Part shown: in pieces, positions 1 through 11,372 of the stretch
Layout of the letters: each line of letters starts with the position of its first letter
Position numbering within the stretch: position 1 is the first letter of the stretch
Assembly: GCA_949316235.1 (NCBI GenBank)
Contig: OX438749.1
Location: 16,322,414-16,386,413, forward strand
DNA: 64,000 nucleotides
Origin: Oegoconia quadripuncta
Taxonomy: Eukaryota > Arthropoda > Insecta > Lepidoptera > Autostichidae
Direction of reading: 5' to 3'
The notes under the pieces: model-generated
What the model saw: only the letters and a program-made list of their open reading frames with translations
Databases searched by the model: none
What the model was told of the DNA's origin: nothing
Program-made: the position numbers and the translations under genes

Positions 1-787
1 CACTTACATAAAAATGAAAGGTACAAAAACTTGCAAAGAAAGTAGTTTCTTGCGAATCTTTGCTGCGTGGCGAAGTAAATTCTGTCATGAAAATCGATGC
101 AAATCGCGCCTTGGGAGTCTCAACGTCCAGAAGTAGAGTGTAGTTTCATCTTAATGTAATGTGAAATATGATCGGGTCATATGATGTGACATAGGTTTTA
201 GTAAAAGTGTTTATAACAGTGAATAAATACGTGTACAATCTGTTTGTGTTTGTACAAAAATAATATAATGTAGAGATTTGTAAACGAACTTGTCTGACAC
301 ACTGTCATGTATCTAGATAGCTATGTTCAAGATTTAACGTAGAATAGTCATATAAAGCTATACATAAAATTATTTCTTTAATATCTCCGCCGGTTTCCAT
401 CGAGGCTTAAAAATTTATTACGGCCAGTTTATTACAAGGAAAATCGATAGCAATTTTTTAATTATCACCGCCCAAGTCCTTAATTTCACTCGAGGGAGAA
501 CGGGGTACGTTTTCATTGAAACGTCAAGGGAAATTGATGGGCAAGGCTTCGAGTTGAGTTGTGACCCATCGTCGTCGGGCTTGTATCGTCGGATCGTCAG
601 TATAACGGACGGAGTCACTGTGACCACACGCCTGGGTCTCCCCCACACGTCTAACCACGCGGTCGGCTGTGCGAGCACGTGACATGTCAAACGAGTCACA
701 TGTTTAGATTGACTATAAAAAAATTCACCCGAATTATGTGTGACAGTGTGAATATGACTTTTGGAAAGTTGATAATGTTCATTTAAA
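1..787 (+). promoter_or_regulatory. 5' flank and probable 5' UTR/promoter of the EVA1C-like gene
   Basis: No coding exon was recognised here. From about 480 to 700 the sequence is richer in G, C and CpG than the AT-rich surroundings, as expected near an insect transcription start. The stretch just before the proposed start codon has an in-frame stop (TAA at 773-775) and short upstream ATGs. This supports the ATG at 788 as the first codon of the open frame. I cannot locate the TSS or a TATA box with confidence. A 143-codon reverse-strand frame crosses this region but resembles nothing. Confidence 0.4.
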
Positions 788-863
788 ATGTACGGAACAG
801 CTTTTGCGATCGTGTGTTCCTTCCTGACTCTGGGACCTTCCTGCAGCAACTCAGATAATTTCG
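788..863 (+). CDS. EVA1C: EVA1C-like exon 1: start codon and signal peptide
   Basis: The ATG at 788 opens 25 codons plus one base: a short N-terminus, a hydrophobic core (residues about 5-16, AFAIVCSFLTLG) and a small-residue region suitable for signal peptidase (PSCSNS). The exon ends in phase 1 at a GTGTGT donor. That matches exactly the phase-1 entry of the next exon at 24307, and the joined codon 26 is Ala. There is an in-frame stop 15 bases upstream of the ATG. The 23.4 kb distance to exon 2 is large, so the link rests on phase, on the signal-peptide character and on the lack of any better candidate I saw. An unseen extra 5' exon or alternative first exon remains possible. Confidence 0.75.
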
Positions 864-912
864 GTGTGTGCGATTTATTAGCATTGTAATCACCAGGAGG
901 TTCCGTAGCTAA

Positions 913-920
913 TGACGTCA
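913..920 (+). promoter_or_regulatory. Palindromic CRE octamer TGACGTCA near the 5' end of intron 1
   Basis: A perfect cAMP-response-element octamer lies about 50 bases after exon 1. CREB/ATF bZIP factors bind this palindrome, and promoter-proximal positions are typical for functional copies. An octamer can also occur by chance, so function is inference. Confidence 0.3.
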
Positions 921-1718
921 GCTTAATAACACTTCGTATTGGATTGTTTATGGTTTACGCTTGTCGGCAAACATTGAGCATGTTTTGATATTCAAATTGT
1001 ATCGCTATAGCTTCATGTTAGTCGTATAATTTACGTGTGAAACTTACTGAATTGCGGTTGATTACGAGTTTTGAGAGTAATTTGTGGTTGACCTAATTCG
1101 ATAATAATAGCATGCTGTAATCTAGCTCATAAATGGAAAAAGGAATCACAACATTTTAGATATTACAGTATATATAAGATGATCCATAAAATATGTACAT
1201 TCTGTTGTAAACTATAAAAGCTGAATTCTGTAATAAACTTTACTAGGTCACGAATGCAACAAGGTTCCTTTTCCCGTGTTTATCTACTGGGATTCACTAC
1301 CATTAGTAGATGAATCAGGCATTTAATTTTTTATCCATTAATGTTATTTTTTACCGGCGCACCTGGCATAATAAAGCTGAATCATTAGACTATTGGATAG
1401 ATATCCTCTAATATAGATAGTTGTTTTGTGGAACTTGCGCTTTTATGAGAATAGTAGAGAGCTTTTCTTTGAACTTAAATTACGACTGTTTGAAATGGAA
1501 ATATGCACTGAACACGACCTTATAATTACTAAGGTTGCAGTTGTATCGTGTACTTACGTGTAGCATACAAGTGAAAAATAAATGTCAGTATTTAGTTCAG
1601 TCATTTTAGCTGAAATATGGAGTACTTTTATCTATCGGGATACGTTCCTTATTCAGCGAAATTAAAATTTATTAACTCTCCCACCCTCTCCGAGGAATAT
1701 CACACCTCTGCTCACCTT

Positions 1719-1900
1719 ACATTGGTGTCGATTCGGATGTACACCAACTAAACTAAACTAAACTAAACTGAAACCAGTTTTGGAGTGGTGCCGTCGCATC
1801 GTACTGTTGCAGGGTGAAAGAGACAGTACTACTTTAAAAGTTTTTTTAAAGTTTAGTTTAGTTTAGGTCAGTTGGTGTACGTCCTAATCGACACCAGTGT
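1719..1900. mobile_element. Short TIR element (MITE), about 182 bp
   Basis: The ends are inverted copies: ATTGGTGTCGATTCGG to the left, and on the right the complement of CTGGTGTCGATTAGG. They continue into GTACACCAACT and then AAACT tandem units on both sides, so the arms are about 45 bases. No coding capacity. The superfamily is not clear and I could not settle the target duplication. Confidence 0.65.
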
Positions 1901-2271
1901 CCCGAATCGCGGTTTTTTCCAGTTTTAAAGAAAGCCGCAAATAATAGTATAAAAGTGTGTAGGAACGAAATTATTGTTTATAATTTACTATCAACCTCTC
2001 ATACATATAAAAGCGATGTCATTTAAAAATTAGTTTGCATTAATTTTAATTATACTCTTTCACGAATGTGCAGATAAAAGTACTTTATATATTTTAGCAA
2101 ATTTTTAAGACATTTATTCTAAAATCACTGAACTATTATTATCATTGATAAATGATAATGGTTGGTTGATATTGGAGAAGTTTACACTCAAAGCATAAGC
2201 ATACAGGCACGTAGCCTCCCACACAAGTTGGAAGTAGCGACACATTGTAATATTTTATATTGTATATTATA

Positions 2272-2425
2272 CCTGAATAGTGACCCTGTCTGCGAATCCA
2301 GCGGTTGCGGGTTTGAATCCCACGAGGGGTAAATGTTTGTATGATAAACATTTATTCTCGAGTCATGGATGTTTATATCAATATTTATGTATGTTTATAA
2401 GTGTCCGAAATATTTAATTTTTTAT
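2272..2425 (+). mobile_element. tRNA-derived SINE, type A (copy 1)
   Basis: Contains a polymerase III B-box-like GGGTTTGAATCCC and the type A body: GAGGGGTAAATGTTTG, then CGAGTCATGGATGTTTATAT, ending in a CCGAAATATTT tail. It directly abuts an antisense type B SINE at 2431. Confidence 0.75.
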
Positions 2426-2430
2426 TTAAC

Positions 2431-2685
2431 CGCACAGCGCCATCTAGTTCCACACTAAGCAACTAGGTTTGTATTATGGATACCAGATAGTTCATATACT
2501 ACACAAATACATTTCTTTTTGTAAATAAATACATATGCAAATGAAAACATTCATAATTTAGGTTAACGTGTCCGTTTTCATCATACAAACATAATATGCC
2601 CCTAGCGGGATTCGAACCCTACCCTTTTGCTATAGCAGTCCTACTTTCTAACCACAACACTAATTTGATTGTCAAGTCGTCAGCA
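2431..2685 (-). mobile_element. tRNA-derived SINE, type B (copy 1)
   Basis: On the minus strand it has a tRNA-like head (B box complement of GGGATTCGAACCC) and a body ending in CTAGATGGCGCTGTG. Other copies are at 3832, 17451, 50112 and 63547. Confidence 0.75.
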
Positions 2686-2834
2686 TATTTTGTATTTTTA
2701 ATGAACAAACAAATTTAAATATTTAACTGGAGTATTGTGTTATATAGGAGAATAGCGAATTGCATATGAGCGCGGTATCCATATTTAATAATTCATTATT
2801 AAACTGGACGCATAAAGTTTCCAATTTCCAATTT

Positions 2835-3032
2835 GATAACCGATTGGTGTAGTGGAGAGTGACCCTGTTTGGGAACCAACGGTTGCGGCTACGAATCCCG
2901 CGAGGGGTAAATGTTTGTTTGATGAATACTAACATTTATTCCCGAGTCATGGATGTTCATATAAATATTTATGTATATTTATCCGTTATATAGGATCCAC
3001 AGTACAAGTTTTGCTTAGTTTGGGATTAGATT
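2835..3032 (+). mobile_element. tRNA-derived SINE, type A (copy 2)
   Basis: A-box-like TTGGTGTAGTGGAGAGTGACC, then a B-box-like region (GGCTACGAATCCC), then the type A body through TTTGCTTAGTTTGGGATTAGA. An RTE-like 3' tail fragment (CGCATTTATAATATTAGTTAGA) follows at 3036-3110. Confidence 0.75.
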
Positions 3033-3831
3033 GTTTTTTGGGATTGTTTGTACAAACAAACAAATAAACAAACATTCAAACTTTCGCATTTATAATATTA
3101 GTTAGATAGTAGTCCCTTGGGTCAATGATTCAGGTCAATTAGATTTGTGGAGACTCAACACCTTTTACGTTTTATTTGTACAAATCTTATTTGTACTCCA
3201 GATGATCAAAGTATATTTTTCACTTTCATCTAGACTTACTTGCTCATAAATATACAACTGTATCTTATTTTAGATGAAATCTTATTTCAGCAACTCTCCC
3301 GCTTTCTGTAGCAAGTTATTACATAATGGGTGATTTGATTACACATACACTACGTTCCACCTCTATTGGGTAAGCCTCTTTCCTTTATAACCCCCGAGAT
3401 AAACCGCCCGGTTAAGCTGAACAAGTCAAATGACTGTCGGCGACTTTCAGTCTATAAAAAAAAACAAAAAAAAGACACGTGTTGTGTTTGTGTATGTCCA
3501 GTCTTTTCCGGGTGTAACTTAGTAATGCGTGTTAAAAAAGACTAAACAAGGGGAAAGGTTTTTAGCCATGATTGATAAAAACCGGTTAAGCCCATTCGAA
3601 AATATTTAGCTTTAATACAGTTGTTTGGTGTATTTGTTTCATATCACAATCTTTCGGGCGTTTTCTAAATTTTCGATTTAATTATACTGGCAGTACTGAA
3701 CATGTTTTTGGTAGGTAATAGTGTCATGTGCCATAGTAATCAATACTGCCCATCAAGTGAGGTGTATGCGCCTATCGTTATCATCAACAGCCTATGAGCA
3801 CTGCTGGACATAAACTTCTCCTATAATCCTC

Positions 3832-4100
3832 CTTCTGTTTGGTGGTTAGAAACTCTGACCACTATACCAACAGGTCGCGGGTTCGAATCCCGCTAGGGGT
3901 ATATGTTTGTGTGATGAATACGGACAAGTGTACCCGAGTTATGGATGTTTTCAATTATAAGAAGTATTTATTTACAAAAAAAATATGTATTTATGTAGTA
4001 TATCAACCATCTGGTATCCACAACACAAGCCTATATAGTTGCTTACGGTGGAACTAGATGGCGCTGTGTGTATGTCTAAGAATATTTATTATTTATTTAT
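3832..4100 (+). mobile_element. tRNA-derived SINE, type B (copy 2, near full length)
   Basis: Head TTGGTGGTTAGAAACTCTGA and B box GGGTTCGAATCCC, then a body ending GGAACTAGATGGCGCTGTG and an ATTTATTATTTATTTA tail. It matches the antisense copies at 2431 and 17451. Confidence 0.8.
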
Positions 4101-4549
4101 AACGGTGTTTTGCCCTAATCGCCGCGCTGAACAATCATCTTCAGAAGAGTTATATAAGAGGAATAATTGCCCGTACGATATGTCTTCCTAAAAATTAATT
4201 AAACATTTTTGATACTTGATGGTACTAACAGTTTTATTTCCAGAACATTAAAATCCATCACACTCACTTAGAGAAACGATACAATAAGTAGGTAAGTGAG
4301 GAGTAGTGTATCACATGTCGAATCCTAAGTGCGGATAGAGCGATCACTACACGCGATGTTTCTCGAACGATTTTTTTCAGGAACACGTATACCTATATCT
4401 TATATTACAATTTAAATGAAGTAGGAGGAACAGATAATTGCCTCGTTGATAATTACTTTCCACAGAACGCGGATATACAATTTACACGGTGAAATTCAAA
4501 TCGTATGGAACTGTATACTTAAATTTAGCAAATTAAAAGGATAGAAGCA

Positions 4550-4822
4550 AGGTGAAATTTAGTAGCTGCATTGATAAATTGTCATTCCAAGTTTTCTTTG
4601 GCCCAATGCTGAAGAAACATGCCCCAAGGACTATATGAAATATATTTTTTGTACAGGATGTGATCACAATGTTACGTTTAAGTAGTGTTAAGATATTGTG
4701 TCTTATATCTTTAACTGAGGTTGTCTGGAAGAAATCGCTATTGTACACTTCATCATCTATGTTAAATGTTCTTTGTATTTTATTTTTGTGTGCAATAAAG
4801 AATTTAATAATAATAATAATGT
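4550..4822 (+). repeat. LINE-like 3' end with GTGCAATAAAG tail
   Basis: Ends in TGTGTGCAATAAAGAATTTAATAATAATAAT. Antisense copies of the same tail occur at 35034-35120 and 59785-59880, and a diverged one at 6190-6300. It reads as the 3' untranslated end of a LINE. The clade is not determined. Confidence 0.55.
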
Positions 4823-5662
4823 ATTAGCGTAAACAATCGTTGATGAACCTAAATAAATAAATAAAATTAAATAAAATAAAACAATCTCACCGGATCTAAG
4901 GTGACGTGAGCTGGGAGTATTGCCAAGTCTAGAAAATGTTACTAAACTCTTGCATCAACTCTATAACAACGTATTTCTTCTCTTCATAAATTCCAACTGA
5001 GAATTTTATTCAATCATACAAAACTTTGATGCAGTTCCTTCTGCTTTGTGTGTACTTTTTCCGTAGATAAGGGTATATTGAAATGGAAGCAAAACTCACA
5101 CTTCCTATATACCGATTGTGATGCTCACTTGCATTCAGATAATCTCGAATTGATAATTTATTAAAAGAAATATAAATACTCATTGCACAGCTAAGCCAAA
5201 TATGGTTGACATGATTTCGATTGTGGTATAAACATGAGGGTTAAATCAATAATCAAGGTTATTGTTATTTTAATTACTTTGTGTGTAAACTTGAGATGCA
5301 GAATAATTATTTAGCGTAAAATAGATAACTAAAATGCATTCCTAAGTCTCATGCTAAAAACAGCAGAACGAGTTTCAAACTTCGCCCGGCAAAGTTACAG
5401 AAAGTTACAATTAAAACCTTTTAGATCGACTTGTGCTAAATAAATTTTCTTTAGTGGTTCTATTTGTAAAATTCAAGTGCTCACTAAGTTCATATTTAAT
5501 CTATCGATGAGTACGGGTTTACTATAAAAAAGATTTATAATCAAACAAATAAAGTAGCAAAAACTTGTAATAACTTGTAACTTGTAAAAATTGTAACATA
5601 AATAATTTTATCCAAACATGACGGTGCTGCGCGTGGTTGCGTTGTCTGGCTCAAGGAGTCCA

Positions 5663-5800
5663 CGGAAGAGCAGCGTGGTGATATCTAATTGGTACCTCGG
5701 CATATGCTGAGTATATATATATGCTGAGTATATACTCATGCCTACAGCATATACAGCATATGCCGAGATACCAATTAGATATCACCACGCTGGTCTTCCG
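5663..5800. repeat. Hairpin: 47 bp inverted arms, 44-base loop
   Basis: Arms 5663-5709 and 5754-5800 are reverse complements with two mismatches. They can be read from CGGAAGA and from the shared GTGGTGATATCTAATTGG core. The loop is rich in TATA. It lies directly before a type A SINE body at 5811. Confidence 0.85.
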
Positions 5801-5810
5801 TAAATAGGTC

Positions 5811-5990
5811 TTCCCGCGACGGGTAAATGTTTGTGTGATGAATATGAACATTTATTGCTGAGTCGTGGATGTTTATATAAATATTTATGTATGTTTATCC
5901 GTTATCTAGTATCCATAGTACAAGCTTTGCTTAGATTGGGACTAGATGATTGGTGTAAGTGTCGGAAATATTTATATATTTATTATTATT
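5811..5990 (+). mobile_element. tRNA-derived SINE, type A (copy 3, head missing)
   Basis: Starts at CCCGCGACGGGTAAATG and runs through the usual body to AGATGATTGGTGTAAGTG. The A-box part is replaced by the hairpin at 5663-5800. Confidence 0.7.
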
Positions 5991-6932
5991 GACCAGCAAT
6001 ATATATAAGATTATTCTTTTCTTTTTATTTTTCTTTCTTTCTTTCAAAAATGAATATCGTTCACATTTACACTGACTTAGCTTTCATTAATTGTGGAGAT
6101 CTTATCAATTTGCTTCACATTTTGCTTTCTGATGTCCGTAACACATTTGCAGCTCCCCACGACTTTATAGATAGCAGTGACTATAATGTATTCTTTATTG
6201 CACCTAAATATTACATATAACAGAGTACAAACGATAAGTCGTGTACAAAGGTGGACTTAACTCTTTAAAAGATCTCTTCTAACCAACCTGAGCATTGAAA
6301 TAGGAAGCGGAGTAAATTTGGGGCTTAGCAGGAAATTGTCTGAAGAAGAAGAAGTTCATTGATTTGATTTTTTTCTTGTTAAACCTTATTTTCTACTAGG
6401 TTTTTGTTAGTAATATAACCCTAAAAATTGACTTAGTTATTAAGTACATAGCCTTTACACATCAAAGCCTAGAAACCCACAGCAAATAGTGAACAAAGAA
6501 TCCAATGAACGTTCAAGTCCTACAGGTACAATATACTCTAATCCCCTTTAGTTGGAGGTAAAAGGGAAGGTAATGAACAGAAAGAATTAGTTCAATGGAG
6601 ATTAACGGATCAGCTCGCTTTGTCCGTGAAAAATTTCATAGTTCGAGGATTCGTTACGAACGTGATAAACGAACGGACGGGATGGATGATCCGGGAACAG
6701 GCTGGACAACACTAAAGTGTGGATTAATTTGAATTAGTGATCAAATACTCTGTATTTACAAGTATCTAGAAGAAGCAGCAGGACATCCTTAGAATATCCA
6801 CTATAACACTAATGAAGCAATTTCTGGGGATTTGAACTGTTATTATTTTCTCTTTCGATCTAACACCATGAATATAGTGCAAAAATTCGCACAATTTAAA
6901 TTAAATGCGAAATGTAAAATAAAAAAATATAA

Positions 6933-7156
6933 ATATTTCGGACACTTACACCAATCATCTAGTACCAAACTAAGCAAAGCTTGTGCTATGGATACTAGAT
7001 AACGGATAAACATACAAAATATTAATATAAACATCCATGACTCGGGAATAAATGTTCGTATTCATCACACAAACGTTTACCCCTCGCGGGATTCTAACCC
7101 ACAACCGTTGGTTTTGCTGATAAGGTCACTATCCCACTACACCAATCGGTCGTCAA
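6933..7156 (-). mobile_element. tRNA-derived SINE, type A (copy 4, near full length)
   Basis: The antisense strand carries ACCGATTGGTGTAGTGGGAT, the B-box-like region and the full body to CGGACACTTACACC on the plus strand. An antisense RTE-like fragment follows at about 7220-7300. Confidence 0.8.
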
Positions 7157-8653
7157 ATATACCACAAAATATACATACCACAAAATATATCAAAAAATAC
7201 CACAAAATATTTTTTATCTCGATAAAGTGGTTCCCGCGGGATAAACAAATTAACATACTCGTGATAAAGTTATTCGAAGTCGCTGGCGGTAAGCTAGTAT
7301 TGTTATATGAATTAAAGATTCTGGAATTTGCTACATTCAATACGGCCATTACCTATATTTAGATGGAAACAAAGAAATTTTATATCTAATTTAAAATAAC
7401 TGCGATTTATTTAAAAAGAAAGGCGCAGGTATATCAGCGATTGATATTCATAGTTTCCGGCGTATTGTGTTTGAGGTGGGTACCTACTTCGGAACCCATT
7501 TCTTGGCTGATCGGAGATTTAAATTCTCCATTCTTTCTAGCCCCGGGCTACTGAGGTGAACAGGGACATGTTTATAGAACTAAAAATGCAGACAGTGGCG
7601 CTCGTTCAGATATAACTTTCCAGTTATCTATAGCCAATATTCTCGTTTAACATTTTTATGTATCTCTAAGATTTAACATAGAATTGGATTGGAAACAATT
7701 TTATATTGGAGGATTTATGTGGACGTGTTGTTGCGTAATTTCTTCTCGTTCAAAATACCTCGCCTAAAGACGAAAGTTTATAGCCAAATTACCAGTATAT
7801 CGCATTTTTTTAATCTTTCCTTTTATTACCATGTGCCATCTTATTTGTCGCTATGTCAGCCACATCGTACTCTAACCAGCTTAAGTATTATTTTTAAACT
7901 ATTATAAATAAACAAGATTAGCACTTCGCCTGTTTAGTGATGACAGAATAGTCTAAAATATACCTATATCTAAAGGTTTATTTAATTAAGGTTAAGCTCG
8001 TGTTTGCCAATTGTATTTCCTCGACATAGGGACGCCCGATGTATGGACACTCGCCCTTGCGAGCCAAGCCGTAGCGATCCACTCGTCGTTCGTAGCATAC
8101 TTTTTAAATAATCTTCGTCTATCTCATTCCCTGCACATTCCTTTAAACTATGTATCATACCTTCGGGTCTTCCATATACTCCACAATTCGGTGTTTATGA
8201 CTACTTTATTAGAATACCAAAGATATTTAAAAGGTTGTGCCCAGAGCCTAACCAGAAGGTAACTTTAGCTCCATAACATTGGGCAGTAACAAAATCTGCT
8301 ATAATATAGCTTCAGCTAAAGCGACCCTCTGAAACCAGAAGCACAGTGAGCTGTATTGTAGTGCACTTCTACTACGACTTAGGTGACATCGCGGCAGTAA
8401 AATATCTCGCCTAGTGGCCAGTTGACACTTTTTCGAATCCGTAGGAGACATTTCGCCACAATGTACTGTCTGTGATGATAACTTCTTTGTCTCTACCTAC
8501 AAAATATCAACGTATTGGTATTTCGGTGTAAAAGGTACGAGAGCTAGTAAATTTATCGGCTAAGTACTTAACCTTAGGGTGACAGCGTCTATGTGATCTT
8601 ATACCCTGTGCACTGTAGGCCAAAAATTTCATTCTTTTTTATAAGGATACAGC

Positions 8654-8700
8654 AGGTGAGATTGTGGTCAAACGCGAATCCAGTCAATCATAAATAAACA
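8654..8700 (+). repeat. LINE 3' tail fragment
   Basis: CAGGTGAGATTGTGGTCAAA and onward to AATCCAGTCAATCATAAA is the same 3' tail that ends the longer LINE copies at 46160-46786, 43800-44045 and 61582-62010. Confidence 0.7.
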
Positions 8701-8795
8701 GCAGGTGTCGTGTGGATAGTAATACATCCATACATAATGTTGGATAGGCAGAGACCATAGACTAGTGATAGTAATAATAAAAATAATAAAATATT

Positions 8796-8859
8796 TATTG
8801 CCATAGGTTCGATTTAACCTAATGCAATAGCATTAGGTTAAATCGAACCTATGGCAATA
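8796..8859. repeat. Perfect hairpin: 30 bp arms, 4-base loop
   Basis: Arms 8796-8825 and 8830-8859 are exact reverse complements (TATTGCCATAGGTTCG... mirrored), with AATA as loop. It sits after an AAT-rich simple tract. Confidence 0.95.
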
Positions 8860-9534
8860 TGATTTTGAATAGTAAAGGCAAAAGGGAGTGACATCAACTT
8901 TGTTATGCCGGGACAGTTGTCACGGTCCGCGCTGTTTTTCAGTCACCCCCCCTACTCCCTGAGGTGAAGGGTGGGAGGATAAGTTTATTAGTAATTGGAG
9001 GGCATTACAATTAGTAAATTTGATCTATAGGTAGAGCGTTTAATGAATTATTAGGACGACAAAAAATTACAATAAAATAATTATACCACTATGAATCTCG
9101 AAATTTCTACCGTCATGGTTTTAGCGTGCTATGTCAGACATTTTGTGCAGACGGCCGACTTTTTGGAGCTGGATTTGGGAAGGTATGATGTATCTTCTCG
9201 TCGTCAGTTCCATATAGCTCGGAATGAGGTGATCCGCCAGAGAATGAATATCGTAGATATAATTTTGAAGGTTGTCAAGTTAATGTAGCAGAGAGCTGGT
9301 CATTTCTACCGCAAAGCAGATAATCGCTGGAGCAAGCTGTGTCTGAAGACCGCGACAAGGCAAATTTAGAGTACGACACGCTAAAGCTAGCCTTGTGAAT
9401 CGGTTGGATGTTATGTATGTATGACGTCGAAGATTTAACTCTGTGGCGCGCCTTATAAGCTCAGAAATTGACTAGTGTGGGCTAACAATAAAAATAGGAC
9501 CAACAGGTGTTTTGGGCTGAATGTTTCGAATATG

Positions 9535-9960
9535 TTTAGGTATTAAACACACATTACGTCAAGACCTTTATCCCAAATAAGTTAGAGATATCCCAAGCAT
9601 GGAATATCCAAACGCATATGCGTTTGGATATTCCATCCATCAACAACATCCACGGTCCACCTTACGAAATATACAGAAGTGCACATGTGACAGGGGGTGA
9701 GCCCATCGTCATTGAATCGTGCAAATCAATGGATGTTTTCTGGAGGAAAAGTTTTCACCTTCATAACACCACTGGACGAGACGGATTGAGTATATTTTTT
9801 TTACGTGCCGAAACCACACAGTACTATACCGACAAAAAATCGACCACCAATATTATTGTCGATCTTACGAAGAGCATTCCCCATGTGAGTAGGGAAAGGA
9901 AAATAAAAACCGTGTACATGCCATGTCATTCTCCCCATTTTTATGGGTTGACAGTCGTAC
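9535..9960 (-). repeat. Degenerate interspersed repeat (LINE-like) pieces
   Basis: Phrases such as GTCAAGACCTTTATCCCAAA, CACATGTGACAGGGGGTGAG and TGCCGAAACCACACAG recur at 35160-35390, 48940-49060, 10195-10275 and 63880-64000. They resemble the 3' part of a lepidopteran CR1-type LINE, usually antisense. No intact coding frame is present. Orientation and family are tentative. Confidence 0.45.
9599..9636. repeat. Perfect 38 bp palindrome
   Basis: ATGGAATATCCAAACGCAT is followed immediately by its exact reverse complement, with no spacer. It falls inside the degenerate repeat region, so it may be a local inverted duplication. Confidence 0.95.
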
Positions 9961-10286
9961 CTAGACAAGCTTTTAGCGCAACATTACGAACTGAGTAGGT
10001 CACTGCTTCAGTGTAGGTGTTGAGTAGAATAATGTGATGTATAATATTGTTAATTTTATTTTTAGGTGTCAGATCTGTGTTTGTGAGTTTAAAATATGAT
10101 ATTTGGAAAGTTAAGCAATACAATTAATACACACATAACATTAACAGTCTATAAAAGTCCACTACTGCATAAATAATATAAATAAAGACTCTGCTGCCCA
10201 TTAGTTGTCTTGCTCTTATGCTCACGATCTCTTAGTGATCTTTTACGACCACCCACGGGAAGAGAGGGATGGTTCTATTGTAACCG

Positions 10287-10592
10287 CCTCCGTGGCTCAA
10301 TGTAAACAACATTGGGTTTATAATTCGGAGGTCGCGGGTTCGATCCCCAGCGGGGTACATGTTTAAGTACTCGGTTTGGTTGGTGGTAGGGCATTTTAAA
10401 TGTCCGCCTGGCTAGCTACCACCATCTTATCTAAATCTGCCGCCAAACAGCAGTGTTAATAGCATTGTTGTGTTCCGGTTGTCAGAGATAAGATAGCCAG
10501 TCCCCCAAATGTGTTGGGGTTTCCGGTTCAGTACGCTTCCACCTTCGACCTCATCTTCACTTAACATCAGGTGTGATTCTTCATAAAAAAAA
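10287..10592 (+). mobile_element. tRNA-derived SINE, type C (copy 1, full length)
   Basis: Head GCCTCCGTGGCTCAATG, B box GGGTTCGATCCCC, a central TGGTGGTAGGGCATTTTAAA block, then GTCAGAGATAAGATAGCCAG and a tail CATCAGGTGTGATTC with A-run. Six or more copies occur in the window. Confidence 0.85.
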
Positions 10593-10631
10593 ACTGTCGG
10601 GAATCACACAACCTTTTCTAAAACCACATCA

Positions 10632-10909
10632 GGGGCCGATCGCGCTAAGTTTGAACCGTAATACCAAAGCTGAACCATAATCAAAACGTTACGTTAAGCA
10701 CATTTCGCATCGCGCTAATCATTTGAACGGAAATTAAACTAGTTAATACTCGTGGTTGGCCGTAAACTTTTTGGGTTTAGTTTTACTTTGGTAGCGTCAA
10801 CGATATAATCGTTCACAAAAAATAGCGAGATACCATTTTTTACATCAGCTAAACTAAAGCTAAACCAAAACCAAAAACGTTCGAACGGTAAAATAGCGCG
10901 ATTGGTCCC
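10632..10909. mobile_element. Probable MITE with GGG(R)CC(R)ATCGCGCTA termini
   Basis: The left end GGGGCCGATCGCGCTA and the complement of the right end (GGGACCAATCGCGCTA) match with two differences. Sub-terminal TTTGAACCGT and related blocks also mirror. There is no open frame of note. Class and target duplication are not resolved. Confidence 0.55.
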
Positions 10910-11372
10910 GAGATATAGGTGGCTTAAACCCACATTTAAGCTACTTGGTCACCTAAATTGCTTTGAGAAAAGGACTGCTGTTACCGAGAGTACAAAGTAT
11001 GACCCGCCGTCCCTTAAACCTTATCATCCATGATTCTGTGCAACTGACTGTGTCCTACTTAATTAGACATTGAAGCTACTATATGAAAGTGATGGATGAC
11101 GAATGTGTCGCATCATTAAGGTAGTAACTACGTTAGATAGCATTAGAGATTATAGATGTCAAGGGCATAGACCACATACCATCTATATACTCCAATAGTT
11201 GTTTACTGTTAAACATTTTCATTGGAAGAAGTCTGCTTACTCCCGCCTTACTTCTTAGTTTCACAGAACTGGCTTTGGCGTTATCTATAATGAGATGAAT
11301 ATAGGATAAATGTCGTTGATATTTTAACGATATATAGTTTTCTACCATTTACTTTCGAGGACACCTCAAGCT

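Noticed and set aside
418..849. 143-codon reverse-strand open frame at the 5' end of the gene
   Set aside because: It lies opposite exon 1 and the presumed 5' UTR, has no recognisable domain, and its composition follows the complement of the CpG-rich leader.
2142..5851. Short reverse-strand frames that all begin MF or ML and contain QTFT-RG (2142-2351, 2723-2935, 5651-5851)
   Set aside because: These are the repeated body of the type A SINE read in antisense, not a protein family.
9618..9998. 126-codon plus-strand frame
   Set aside because: It runs through a degenerate interspersed repeat with copies elsewhere and begins inside a perfect palindrome. It has no protein-like motif.
10320..10345. 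tRNA gene candidates at this and other GGTTCGAATCC/GGTTCGATCCC sites
   Set aside because: No complete cloverleaf could be seen; each is followed by a repeated SINE body, so they are SINE heads.
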